The notes: generated from the sequence alone by a model not told the origin. 16,414 nucleotides of DNA from JACDAN01 sp036554945 (GCA_036554945.1 DATBMH010000095.1:1-16414), one strand, 5' to 3'. Shown: positions 1 through 6,650, counted from the first letter of the stretch. Made by a program: numbers and translations.

Positions 1-70
1 GGGCAGTGTTCCGGAACGACGCCTGAACGGTGGTCAGCCGGTACGGGCTACGTCAACGGCGAGGCGTCTC

Positions 71-835
71 TCAGAGAGAGCGTTCATTCGTGCCCGCCGG
101 CTGGTCAGCGCCAACCTCGAGCACGACCTTGCCACGCTTCCCGCGGGCCGCGACTCTCTCGAATGCCGCCCGGGCCTCCCTGAGCGGAACGACCGAGTCG
201 ACCTCCGCGCGAAGCTCGCCTTCGTCCACGAGCGCTGTCAACTCCGTCAGTTGCTCGTGGTCGGGTTCGACGATGAAGTAGGTCGCGCCCGGTATCTGCT
301 CTGCGATCGTGACCGCGCGCTCGGCAGCGGGGACCTCGCCGCCACGAGTGTCGAAGACCAGATCGACCGGCCCGCTGTCCACGACCGTTGCGCCGGCGTG
401 GCGCGCAAGCTGGACGGCGATGTGCCCAACCCCGCCCGAGGCGCCCGTGATCAGCACCCGCTCGCCTCGGGCGAGTCGCCCGTGCACAAACAGCGCTTGC
501 CAGGCGGTCAGGCCGCCCATCGGCAGAGCTGCCGCCTCGACGTGGCTCAGCCGCAACGGCTTCGGTGCAAGCACCTCCGCCGGGACGGCGGCGTACTCGG
601 CAGCCACGCCGTCGCGATCGAAAGGGGTGAGCGCATAGACCTCGTCACCGCTGTCGACGACAACGCCCGAAAGCTCGTAAGACGGAATCGCCGGCAGTCG
701 ATCGACCGGCCACTCCAGCTCGCCGCGCGTAATCGCCGCCGCATGCACGCGCACGAGCACCTCGCCCGGATTCGGCGACGGCGTCTCGATCTCCTCGACC
801 TTCAAGCCGCCGTGGTGCAGCCGTGCCGCCAGCAC
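71..835 (-). CDS. Compact zinc-less MDR oxidoreductase (quinone reductase-like), NAD(P)H-dependent
   Basis: Medium-chain dehydrogenase/reductase of the quinone oxidoreductase type, expected to reduce a small carbonyl or quinone with NADPH in the cytosol. The GroES-like half is clear (GEVLVRVHAA at about 24-33, then an SGVV and GDEVYALT stretch). The Rossmann entry GASGGVGHIAVQLA is at 131-144 and the C-terminal GKRGKVVLEV is typical. I chose the GTG at 835: the protein then opens like the family (VLAARLHHGGLKVEEIE), and AGAGGAG lies at 840-846, 4 nt upstream. A longer ORF from 934 adds a non-homologous Arg/Gln-rich tail. At 254 residues it is shorter than the usual 300-330. GDEV follows SGVV almost directly, and after ATVV it jumps to DLVFDTRGG, skipping the segment that normally holds the GADEVIDY region. 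It may be a compact clade or a damaged enzyme. It has no catalytic zinc ligands. Confidence 0.8.
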   Translation of the reverse strand: MLAARLHHGGLKVEEIETPSPNPGEVLVRVHAAAITRGELEWPVDRLPAIPSYELSGVVVDSGDEVYALTPFDRDGVAAEYAAVPAEVLAPKPLRLSHVEAAALPMGGLTAWQALFVHGRLARGERVLITGASGGVGHIAVQLARHAGATVVDSGPVDLVFDTRGGEVPAAERAVTIAEQIPGATYFIVEPDHEQLTELTALVDEGELRAEVDSVVPLREARAAFERVAARGKRGKVVLEVGADQPAGTNERSL

Positions 836-839
836 ACTG

Positions 840-846
840 CTCCTCT
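840..846 (-). promoter_or_regulatory. Ribosome binding site deciding the MDR start
   Basis: AGAGGAG on the minus strand, 4 nt before the GTG at 835. It supports the downstream GTG over the upstream ATG at 934. Confidence 0.6.
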
Positions 847-1138
847 GCTGCCGCTGTTGGACTTCGTTCCTCAGGAGATCTTGCCATCTCGCACCTCCTG
901 CTCGGAGACGTCGCCTGTGCGAGGGCTCTCTCACCCGAACCTCGGAGCGAACTGATCTGCACCCTCCCTACTCGAAGGCCCGCGGAGCGGGATGGAGCGT
1001 TCATGGAGCGGAGCGGTCGGTCGATCCCGTGACCTCTCTGCCACGGAGCGAATCGGCGGTCAGTGACGGCGGGCATCGACAGCCGTAGCTCGGGTCGACA
1101 GACGCGTCCTCTGTGCCGAGCGTTTGCGCTTCGTCCAC
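847..1138. other. Gap between the MDR gene and the HxlR gene, with a GGAGCG cluster
   Basis: No credible gene is seen. The hexamer GGAGCG occurs six times on the plus strand (944, 984, 994, 1005, 1010, 1045). Three of these are spaced about one helical turn apart. As this lies upstream of the minus-strand MDR gene it could be regulatory, but short GC-rich words recur by chance here. A 324-residue ORF crossing the region is low-complexity Arg/Ala sequence and I do not call it. Confidence 0.3.
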
Positions 1139-1903
1139 TCAGCCTGCCGGCGGTGCGCTTCCGCGTTGACCTTCGGCGATCCTGACGCGATGCGGGCTGG
1201 CAAGGCGTGAGGCGGCTGTGCGGCGCTCCTGCGCCGAACGGCTGGCCGGGGCGAAGGCGCTCCAGGTGAACCAGTGGCCGAATCCGCGCTGCAGCGTCCG
1301 GGGGCCGCTCATCGTCAGCTGGCCGGCTCGCATCGCGCCGCCCAGCCCGGCCCGTCCCAGGTAGACGCGGTAGAGCGTGGTGGTGTCGACGACGACCTCG
1401 AGATCGACGTCGAAACCGGGATGCTGGAGGCAGACCGAGACCTCCGAGGGCTCGAGCACCATCCAGTAACGCCGCTTGGGGGCACGAAAGTCGAACTTGA
1501 CCACGGTTCGGTCGGGTGGGAGCCGCCGGCGATCGACGTGCCGGGCCATCCAGACGATCAGCACGTCGGGATCGAGCTCCTCCGGGCGCGGCTCGCTGAA
1601 CGACCACGTCGCCCCCCACTCGCCGATCGCCTGCACGACCGGCTGCAGGTCACGGCCGGCTGGCGTGAGGCGATACTCGAGCGTGCGTCCTTTGGGGCCC
1701 GTCCTGCGGTCGATGACCTCGGCCCGCTCGAGCGCGCGCATGCGGTCGGTGAGGACCGAGCGCGAGATCCCCGGGAGGCCGCGCTGGAGCTCGTTGAAGC
1801 CGCTTGCGCCGCCGAGCATCTCGCGCACGATCAGCAGCGTCCAGCGGTCGCCGAGGACCTCGGTGGCCTTGGCGACCGGACAGTACTGCGCGTAGCTGCG
1901 CAC
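1139..1903 (-). CDS. HxlR-family winged-helix regulator with C-terminal SCP2-like domain
   Basis: DNA-binding regulator of the HxlR type. It opens with the hallmark YAQYCPVAKATEVLGDRW (about 4-21), continues through LLIVREML, and the recognition region includes LPGISRSVLTDRMRALE. Residues about 110-225 resemble the SCP2-like C-terminal domain of actinobacterial HxlR proteins (a ligand-pocket fold), ending in GFGHWFTWSAFAPA. An Arg/Ala-rich tail of about 25 residues follows. I chose the GTG at 1903 (254 residues): it matches the family N-terminus and has TAGAGT 8 nt upstream, so the mRNA may be leaderless. The GTG at 1939 and ATG at 2038 would add unrelated residues. It is divergent from the FAD oxidase at 2085, its most likely target, with inverted repeats between them. 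The MDR gene downstream is another possible target. The ligand is unknown. Confidence 0.85.
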   Translation of the reverse strand: MRSYAQYCPVAKATEVLGDRWTLLIVREMLGGASGFNELQRGLPGISRSVLTDRMRALERAEVIDRRTGPKGRTLEYRLTPAGRDLQPVVQAIGEWGATWSFSEPRPEELDPDVLIVWMARHVDRRRLPPDRTVVKFDFRAPKRRYWMVLEPSEVSVCLQHPGFDVDLEVVVDTTTLYRVYLGRAGLGGAMRAGQLTMSGPRTLQRGFGHWFTWSAFAPASRSAQERRTAASRLASPHRVRIAEGQRGSAPPAG

Positions 1904-1911
1904 AGCTTGGA

Positions 1912-1917
1912 ACTCTA
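1912..1917 (-). promoter_or_regulatory. Candidate -10 box for the HxlR gene (leaderless)
   Basis: TAGAGT on the minus strand, 8 nt before the GTG at 1903. It overlaps the arm CTAGACCGC (1915-1923) of a distant inverted repeat. No convincing -35 box is seen. Confidence 0.35.
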
Positions 1918-1984
1918 GACCGCCCAGACCCGCCTCCACACCGAGGTTCGAAAGTCGGACCGGTTGGTCGGAAACGCGGTCTAG
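1915..1984. repeat. Distant inverted repeat in the HxlR/FAD-oxidase intergenic region
   Basis: CTAGACCGC at 1915-1923 and its exact reverse complement GCGGTCTAG at 1976-1984, arms 9 bp, 52 bp apart. One arm overlaps the proposed HxlR -10 box. The other is about 20 bp upstream of the proposed oxidase-side -10 box. This is a plausible pair of regulator half-sites, by inference. A weaker dyad, GACC-GGTT-GGTC, lies between them at 1958-1969. Confidence 0.35.
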
Positions 1985-2000
1985 GCGCGCTGGACGCGCC
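1984..2000. promoter_or_regulatory. Dyad GGCGCG-N5-CGCGCC upstream of the FAD oxidase leader
   Basis: Perfect 6-bp arms at 1984-1989 and 1995-2000, just upstream of the TACCGT box at 2005. This is where a regulator could block initiation. The GC-only arms weaken the case. Confidence 0.3.
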
Positions 2001-2004
2001 GGCC

Positions 2005-2010
2005 TACCGT
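2005..2010 (+). promoter_or_regulatory. Candidate -10 box for a leaderless leader-ORF/oxidase transcript
   Basis: TACCGT, 6 nt before the ATG at 2017. The same TANNNT-to-start spacing is seen upstream of several other genes in this window. No recognisable -35 box. Confidence 0.35.
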
Positions 2011-2016
2011 GGCGAC

Positions 2017-2088
2017 ATGGCCACCGGTACGGCAACACCCCACGTCACTACCGCCAACCGCACCGAGAACGCTGGAGGACGAAGATGA
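2017..2088 (+). CDS. 23-codon leader ORF overlapping the FAD oxidase start
   Basis: Small ORF (ATG at 2017, TGA at 2086-2088) whose stop overlaps the ATG of the oxidase at 2085 in an ATGA tetramer. Its last codons contain GGAGGA, the ribosome binding site of the oxidase. It follows a TANNNT box by 6 nt, so it could be translated from a leaderless mRNA and pass ribosomes to the oxidase. The peptide is rich in Thr and Ala (starts MATGTATPHVTTANRTEN), with no membrane segment and no homology I recognise. The alternative is that it is only untranslated leader. There is no run of a single regulatory amino acid, so classical attenuation is not suggested. Confidence 0.35.
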   Translation: MATGTATPHVTTANRTENAGGRR

Positions 2089-3500
2089 CTGCGACTCAGG
2101 CACCGCAGACTCCGCCGCTCGAGAGCACCGACTTCGAGCGGTTGGCCGAGTCCTTCCGCGGCGAGCTCCTCCTGTCGACGAGTCCCGGTTACGACGCTGC
2201 CCGCAGGATCTGGAACGGCGCGATCGACCGCCATCCGGCCTACATCGCCCGCTGCACGGGCGTCGCCGATGTGGTCGCGGCGGTGCGCTTCGCCCGCGAG
2301 CGCGACCTGCTCGTCGCGGTCCGCTCCGGTGGCCACGGCGTCGGCGGCCACGCGGTCTGCGACGGGGGGCTGGTGATCGACCTATCGGCGATGAAGGGCA
2401 TCAGGGTCGACCCGTCGAGCAGGACGGCCACCGCGCAGGCCGGCGTGCTCTGGGGCGAGCTCGACCGCGAGACCCAGCTCCACGGGCTGGCGACCGTGGG
2501 CGGGATCGTCACGCACACCGGTATCGCAGGCCTGACGCTCGGCGGCGGCATCGGCTGGCTGATGCGGAAGTACGGCGCCACCGTCGACAACCTGCTTTCC
2601 GTCGATCTCGTCACCGCCGACGGCGACCTCGTCACCGCCAACGCGGACGAGAGCCCGGAGCTGTTCTGGGGCGTCCGCGGCGGCGGCGGGAACCTCGGGA
2701 TCGTCACCTCGTTCGAGTACCGCCTGCACCCGGTCGGGCCGATCGTGCTCGCCGGGCCGGTCTTCCACCCCCTCGACGACGCGCGCGAGCTCCTGCGCTT
2801 CTACCGTGAGTTCGCGGCCGCCGCGCCCGATGAGCTCACCACCATCTTCGAGCTCAGCCTCGCGCAACCGCTCCCGTTCCTGCCCGTCGAGGCGCACGGC
2901 GAGCCGATCGTGATGGTCGGAGCCTGCTACGCCGGGCCACCAGAAGAGGGCGTCGAGGTCGTGCGAGCCCTCAAGGAGTTCGGCAACCCGATCGCCGACC
3001 TGCTGGAGCCCAAGCCCTACGTGGCGCTGCAGTCGAGCTTCGACCCCTTCGTGCCGCACGGCTGGCACCGCTACTGGAAGAGCGTCGAGCTGCCGGTCCT
3101 CACCGAGGATGCGATCGAAACCCTCGTCGAGCACGCTTCGGCTCAGACCTCGCCCAGGTCGTACTGCATCGTGTTCCAGCTCGGCGGTGCGTTGAGTCGC
3201 GTGGGTCGGGACGAGACCGCCTTCACTCAGCGCGACGCCGCCTACAACGTGAACATCAACGCCGTGTGGACGCCCGAGGACGCCGACGGCGAGCGCCACG
3301 TCCGCTGGGCCCGCGACTACTTCGCCGCCCTGCAGCCCCATGCTCGCGACCGCGTCTACTCGAACTTCCTCGGCGACGAGGGGCCCGATCGCGTCCGCCA
3401 AGCCTACGGCGCCGCCACCTACGACCGGCTCGCCGAGCTCAAGGCCACGTACGACCCGGACAACTTCTTCCGCCTGAACCAGAACATCCGCCCCGCCTGA
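2085..3500 (+). CDS. FAD-dependent oxidase, berberine bridge enzyme-like (BBE) family
   Basis: Cytosolic-type flavoprotein oxidase of the FAD_binding_4/BBE (vanillyl-alcohol oxidase) superfamily, which oxidises alcohols, sugars or secondary metabolites and passes electrons to O2. The FAD domain is clear: VRSGGHGVGGHAVCDG (about 79-94), with H84 at the usual histidyl-FAD position, then GLTLGGGIGWLMRKYG (149-164) and WGVRGGGGNLGIVTSF. The C-terminal BBE motif YDPDNFFRLNQNIRPA ends the protein. At the usual site of the second FAD link the sequence reads HTGIAG without Cys, so attachment by His alone is predicted. The length of 471 is normal. Start: ATG at 2085 with GGAGGA at 2074-2079, 5 nt upstream. 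There is no signal peptide. It is divergent from the HxlR regulator, a common pairing for inducible oxidases. The substrate cannot be told. Confidence 0.92.
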   Translation: MTATQAPQTPPLESTDFERLAESFRGELLLSTSPGYDAARRIWNGAIDRHPAYIARCTGVADVVAAVRFARERDLLVAVRSGGHGVGGHAVCDGGLVIDLSAMKGIRVDPSSRTATAQAGVLWGELDRETQLHGLATVGGIVTHTGIAGLTLGGGIGWLMRKYGATVDNLLSVDLVTADGDLVTANADESPELFWGVRGGGGNLGIVTSFEYRLHPVGPIVLAGPVFHPLDDARELLRFYREFAAAAPDELTTIFELSLAQPLPFLPVEAHGEPIVMVGACYAGPPEEGVEVVRALKEFGNPIADLLEPKPYVALQSSFDPFVPHGWHRYWKSVELPVLTEDAIETLVEHASAQTSPRSYCIVFQLGGALSRVGRDETAFTQRDAAYNVNINAVWTPEDADGERHVRWARDYFAALQPHARDRVYSNFLGDEGPDRVRQAYGAATYDRLAELKATYDPDNFFRLNQNIRPA

Positions 3501-3828
3501 GCGAGGGCTGGCGACAGGGCGTGCCGCAGCGCCGCCAGCAACGGCCCGGCGGACGTTCCGACCCTACCCAGCCCGCGAGGTCGCTGACCTCTTCGACCGG
3601 CGGCGGCATTCTCGGCGACGCTGCTCGACACGAGGCTCCTTCGCGTCACTGCGACCCTCGCAGACGGCTCGGCGAAGTCCCGCAGATCGACCGCTACCGT
3701 TGTCTGTGCTGAATCGCCGGCAAGGAAGGGCCAGGCCCGCAGCACGGACCGTGCCAGACCGATGAGATCGGCGCCGCCGTCCGGTCGAAGCGAACGATTA
3801 CGAGACCCACCGGAAGGGAGCCGCAACC
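3501..3828. other. Non-coding gap with three small dyads
   Basis: I see no gene in these 328 bases. Directly after the oxidase stop, GCTGGCG (3507-3513) can pair with CGCCAGC (3533-3539), a possible weak terminator without a T run. CTGCGA-CCC-TCGCAG is a tight hairpin at 3649-3663. GCACGG-A-CCGTGC is a perfect 13-bp dyad at 3742-3754, about 75 bp upstream of the next start, and could be an operator. Confidence 0.3.
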
Positions 3829-4479
3829 ATGAGATTGATGACCATGACGCAAGTCACCGTCGATGGAGTGATGCAGGGAAACGGCGGCGCGTCGGATGAA
3901 GACCGCAGGAACGGATTCGTGCGCGGCGGTTGGGCCTTGGGGGCCGGCGACGACGAGACCATGACGCTCATCAACCAGACCTACCAGCGCGCCGACGCGT
4001 TCCTGTTCGGCCGGCGGACCTACGAGCTCTTCGCCGGCTACTGGGGCGCCGAGGAGCGGGCTCGCGCCGCGGCGGAAGACCCGGGCAGCCACCCGATCGC
4101 AGCTGCCTTGAACACGAAGCCCAAGTACCTTGCATCGACCACGCTCACCGACCCGCACTGGGCGAGCACGACCCGCCTCTCCGGTGACCTCGCGGCGGCC
4201 GTCGGCGAGCTGAAAGCCAAGCCGGACGGTGAGCTGCAGGTCCACGGCAGCGGCACGCTGGTCCGCTGGCTGCTCGCCAACGACCTCGTCGACGAGATCC
4301 ACCTGCTCACCGTCCCCGTGGTCCTCGGCCAGGGCGCGCGTCTCTTCCCCGAAGACGGCCCCGACCTCGCGCTCGAGCTGGTCGAGTCGCGAGCCGACTC
4401 GAAGGGCGTGACGATCCAGGTCTTCCGGCCCGCCGGGCGCCCGCGGTACGCACCGGCCACGGCCGACCGGCATGCCTGA
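3829..4479 (+). CDS. Dihydrofolate reductase-like protein (RibD C-terminal domain family)
   Basis: Stand-alone member of the RibD C-terminal/DHFR-like family, presumed to be an NADPH-dependent reductase. The substrate of these single-domain versions is mostly unknown. Visible hallmarks are an N-terminal strand with VDGVMQGNGG (11-20), FLFGRRTYELFAGYW (about 58-72), and the diagnostic C-terminal block VHGSGTLVRWLLANDLVDE through VPVVLGQGARLF (about 138-173). Length is 216, including an extra tail of about 17 polar residues. Start: ATG at 3829 with GAAGGGAG at 3813-3820, 8 nt upstream. In-frame ATGs at 3838 and 3844 are less well placed. It stands alone on the plus strand, with a degraded hydrolase immediately downstream, so its partner genes may have been lost. 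I do not equate it with folate synthesis DHFR. Confidence 0.88.
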   Translation: MRLMTMTQVTVDGVMQGNGGASDEDRRNGFVRGGWALGAGDDETMTLINQTYQRADAFLFGRRTYELFAGYWGAEERARAAAEDPGSHPIAAALNTKPKYLASTTLTDPHWASTTRLSGDLAAAVGELKAKPDGELQVHGSGTLVRWLLANDLVDEIHLLTVPVVLGQGARLFPEDGPDLALELVESRADSKGVTIQVFRPAGRPRYAPATADRHA

Positions 4480-4533
4480 CATAGGTGCCGCATATGCGGA
4501 GTCGACCCGGGCCGGGAGGCGCCGAACCACCTG

Positions 4534-4871
4534 ATGCCGATCGGCTTGCTGATCCCGGTCGTCGTGGTTGGCTGGGCGGGCCGCGTGCGCGCTCACCGGT
4601 TGGCCACGACTCGGCGGAGCCGCGCGAATTCCGGCGGCCTCGTGCCCGAGCGGCGCAGCCGCCGATTCTGGTCATCCACGGGGAGAACGACCTGCTCGTC
4701 CCAGCGTCCCACCCGCGTGACGTTTTCGACCGAATGCGCATCGGCTCGAGCCGCCCGGCCGAGTACGTCGTGCTACCGGGCGGCCACCACGATTTCGATC
4801 TCTCCGAGTCGATCCGCTCGAATGCAGTCAGCATCGCGGTCGAACGTTTCATCGCCGCCGCCCGATGCTGA
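4534..4871 (+). pseudogene. Internally deleted alpha/beta-hydrolase remnant
   Basis: Two pieces in different frames. The C-terminal piece (about 4659-4871) has a clear alpha/beta-hydrolase ending: PPILVIHGENDLLVP with the acid Asp, then LPGGHHDFDLSESIR with the catalytic His and the final helix. The N-terminal piece (ATG at 4534, MPIGLLIPVVVVGWAGR) reads as a membrane helix like the start of long actinobacterial membrane-anchored hydrolases; that family match is from memory. The pieces are offset by one base. Nothing between them encodes the nucleophile elbow or the oxyanion region, so well over 200 residues appear missing. An uninterrupted 128-residue ORF from 4485 covers the C-terminal piece, but its first 55 residues are low-complexity. 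A product that folds is unlikely. Confidence 0.6.
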
Positions 4872-4924
4872 CTGCGCCGCCCGGCCGCCTCGTCTGCCGC
4901 GCAGCACTGGGCGGCTGCAGCGGC

Positions 4925-5368
4925 TCACCCGGCGAGCGGCTGTCCGGTCTCGAGCAGCGTCTTGAGCCCGCTGAGGACGAACATCCAGCCGCCCGCCACC
5001 GACTCCGCCGTCCTGGGAGCGCCCTCGAGCCGGTCGTGGACGAGCGTCAGCTTGGTGACGCCGACGTCGTGCGGCTCGATCTCCCAGGTGACCCGGCTCG
5101 GCTCCTCGGCGGCGAGGTCGGCGTCGTAGAGGCCCTGCCACTCGTGAACGAGCCGGCGCGGCGGATCCTCCTCGAGGATCGCCGAGTCGCCCCAGAGCTC
5201 GCCGTCGGGGCCGTACGCGCGGCGCCTGCCGTCCGCGATCTCGACGCGCGAGGCAAAGAAGAACCTCGTCGTGAGCTCGGGCTTCGTGATCGCGTCCCAT
5301 ACCTGCTCCGGCGTGGCCTTGATGAACAGCTGGTAGACCTGCGTGGTCGTCGGTGTCGCGGTCGTCAT
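4925..5368 (-). CDS. SRPBCC (AHSA1/START-like) protein, partner of the ArsR regulator
   Basis: Small helix-grip protein of the SRPBCC superfamily, AHSA1-like branch, 147 residues. Family members hold hydrophobic ligands or act as unknown-function partners of ArsR regulators. Visible features are YQLFIKATPEQVWDAITKPE (about 12-31), followed by the strand block with RRAYGPDGELWGDSAILEEDPPRRLVHEW, and the closing long helix with SGLKTLLETG. The ATG at 5368 overlaps the stop of the upstream ArsR gene (ATGA, 5365-5368), so the two are translationally coupled. This arrangement is repeated in the second cassette at 7527-8272, though the two SRPBCC proteins are only distantly alike. It converges on the hydrolase remnant. 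The ligand and role are unknown. Confidence 0.88.
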   Translation of the reverse strand: MTTATPTTTQVYQLFIKATPEQVWDAITKPELTTRFFFASRVEIADGRRRAYGPDGELWGDSAILEEDPPRRLVHEWQGLYDADLAAEEPSRVTWEIEPHDVGVTKLTLVHDRLEGAPRTAESVAGGWMFVLSGLKTLLETGQPLAG

Positions 5369-5685
5369 GCGCTCTCCTCCAACTGGGTCTTGAGGTCGAG
5401 GAGCGCCGAGACGCGGCGCTCCCTGTACTTGTCGATCCAGCGATCGTGGATCAGGCGGATCGGGACCGGGTTGAGAAAGTGGAGCTTCTCCCGGCCCGAT
5501 CGGCGGGTGACGACGAGACCGGCGTCCTCGAGCACGCGCAGGTGCTTCATCACGCCGAAGCGGGTCATCTCCAGCTCCGACTCGAGCTCGGTGAGCGTGC
5601 GGCCGTCGCGCGTGAAGAGCCGGTCGAGCAGAAAGCGCCGGGTCGGGTCGGCGAGGGCCCTGAAGACTCGGTCGTCGTCGGTCAC
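5365..5685 (-). CDS. ArsR-family winged-helix repressor
   Basis: Short ArsR-type DNA-binding protein, 106 residues. It begins with VFRALADPTRRFLLDRLF (about 7-24), the recognition helix lies near ELEMTRFGVMKHLRVLEDAGLV (37-58), and the wing follows at TRRSGREKLHF. It has no metal-binding CXC motif in the DNA-binding helix, so it belongs to the metal-independent branch usually paired with SRPBCC genes. I chose the GTG at 5685. It is the first start giving the family N-terminus, and a complete promoter ends 6 nt upstream (TTGACA, 18 bp, TATCGT), so a leaderless mRNA is likely. A GTGAC-N6-GTCAC dyad in the promoter spacer suggests autorepression. It overlaps the SRPBCC gene by 4 bp and is divergent from the hydrolase at 5773. 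Confidence 0.88.
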   Translation of the reverse strand: MTDDDRVFRALADPTRRFLLDRLFTRDGRTLTELESELEMTRFGVMKHLRVLEDAGLVVTRRSGREKLHFLNPVPIRLIHDRWIDKYRERRVSALLDLKTQLEESA

Positions 5686-5691
5686 GGCCTC

Positions 5692-5721
5692 ACGATACGT
5701 GACTACTAGGTCACATGTCAA
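5692..5721 (-). promoter_or_regulatory. Promoter of the first ArsR-SRPBCC operon
   Basis: On the minus strand: consensus -35 TTGACA (5721-5716), an 18-bp spacer, -10 TATCGT (5697-5692), then GAGGCC and the GTG start at 5685. The transcript would begin at or next to the start codon. Confidence 0.65.
5699..5714. promoter_or_regulatory. Candidate ArsR operator within the promoter spacer
   Basis: Inverted repeat GTGAC-N6-GTCAC lying wholly between the -35 and -10 boxes. A bound repressor would block RNA polymerase. The divergent hydrolase at 5773 starts 59 bp away and could be affected as well. Confidence 0.6.
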
Positions 5722-5772
5722 CACTGCCGTAGGGTTCGATGAGTTTCCGCGACGGGAGCGGTCGAAACTGTC

Positions 5773-6642
5773 ATGACGACGACACACATGCTGGAGACCC
5801 CGGGCGCGGCGATCGCCTACGACGTCCGCGGCCCGCTGCCCACGGTCGACGGACGCCCGCCGCTGTTCGTGATCGGTCAGCCGATGGACGCCGGCGGCTT
5901 CGCCACGCTGGCATCGCACTTTCCGGATCGGACCGTGGTCACCTACGACCCGCGCGGCCTCGGTCGCAGCGTTCGCACGGACGGCCGGACCGACAACACG
6001 CCAACGGTCCAGGCGGACGACGTCCACGCGCTCATCGAGGTGCTCGGCACGGGACCGGTCGAGATGTTCGCGAGCAGCGGCGGCGCGGTGACCGCGCTCG
6101 CGCTCGTCGCCGCGCGGCCCGACGACGTGACCGTCCTGGTCGCCCACGAGCCGCCCCTCATCCCGGTGCTCCCCGACGCCGACGCGGCCGAGCGCGCCCG
6201 CGCCGCCGTTCGCGACGCGTACGAGGCAGGCGGGAGGGGCGCCGGCATGGCGGCCTTCATGGCGATGGCGTCGTGGCGAGGCGAGTACACGGACGAGTAC
6301 TTCGCGCAGCCTGCGCCGGACCCCGCCCAGTTCGGGATGCCGGCCGAGGACGACGGCTCACGCGACGATCCGCTGCTGTCGGACAGTTCCTGGGCGGTCA
6401 GCAGCTATCGCCCCGACGTCGACGCGCTGGCGGCGGCGCCGACGCGCATCGTGGTCGCCGTGGGCGAGGAGTCGCTGGACACGTTCACCGGGAGGACGGC
6501 GGTGGCCACCGCCGAGCTGCTCGGCCGGCAGGCGACCGTGTTCCCGAGCCACCACGGCGGGTTCCTCGGCGGCGAGTTCGGGTACGCCGGCCAACCCGAG
6601 GCCTTCGCGCGCAAGCTGCGCGAGGTCCTCGACGACGCCTGA
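5773..6642 (+). CDS. Alpha/beta-fold hydrolase
   Basis: Cytosolic alpha/beta hydrolase, 289 residues, a normal length. Visible features are VVTYDPRGLGRS (about 55-66) after the first strands, and the nucleophile elbow MFASSGGAVTAL (98-109), with S102 as the likely nucleophile in a Gly-to-Ala variant of GxSxG. A cap of about 80 residues follows, then VVAVGEESLDTFTGR with the probable acid and FPSHHGGFLGG with the catalytic His near the end. It could be an esterase, epoxide hydrolase-like enzyme or dehalogenase-like enzyme; the sequence does not decide. The ATG at 5773 lacks a well-placed ribosome binding site (GGGAG lies 14 nt upstream). TAGGGT at 5730-5735 may be a -10 box. It is divergent from the ArsR-SRPBCC operon and converges on the DUF4235 gene with 8 bp between stops. 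Confidence 0.88.
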   Translation: MTTTHMLETPGAAIAYDVRGPLPTVDGRPPLFVIGQPMDAGGFATLASHFPDRTVVTYDPRGLGRSVRTDGRTDNTPTVQADDVHALIEVLGTGPVEMFASSGGAVTALALVAARPDDVTVLVAHEPPLIPVLPDADAAERARAAVRDAYEAGGRGAGMAAFMAMASWRGEYTDEYFAQPAPDPAQFGMPAEDDGSRDDPLLSDSSWAVSSYRPDVDALAAAPTRIVVAVGEESLDTFTGRTAVATAELLGRQATVFPSHHGGFLGGEFGYAGQPEAFARKLREVLDDA

Positions 6643-6650
6643 CGAGACGG

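Noticed and set aside
8..79. GTTCCGGAAC palindrome (8-17) and a TCTCTC-A-GAGAGA hairpin over the MDR stop (67-79)
   Set aside because: Both are short and lack a T run or a repeated partner. Chance is a sufficient explanation.
645..1619. A 324-residue minus-strand open frame bridging the HxlR and MDR genes
   Set aside because: It overlaps both real genes in another frame, is rich in Arg, Ala and Pro, and resembles no family.
5754..5758. GGGAG as the ribosome binding site of the hydrolase at 5773
   Set aside because: The 14-nt spacing is too long to be convincing, and no better upstream in-frame start exists.
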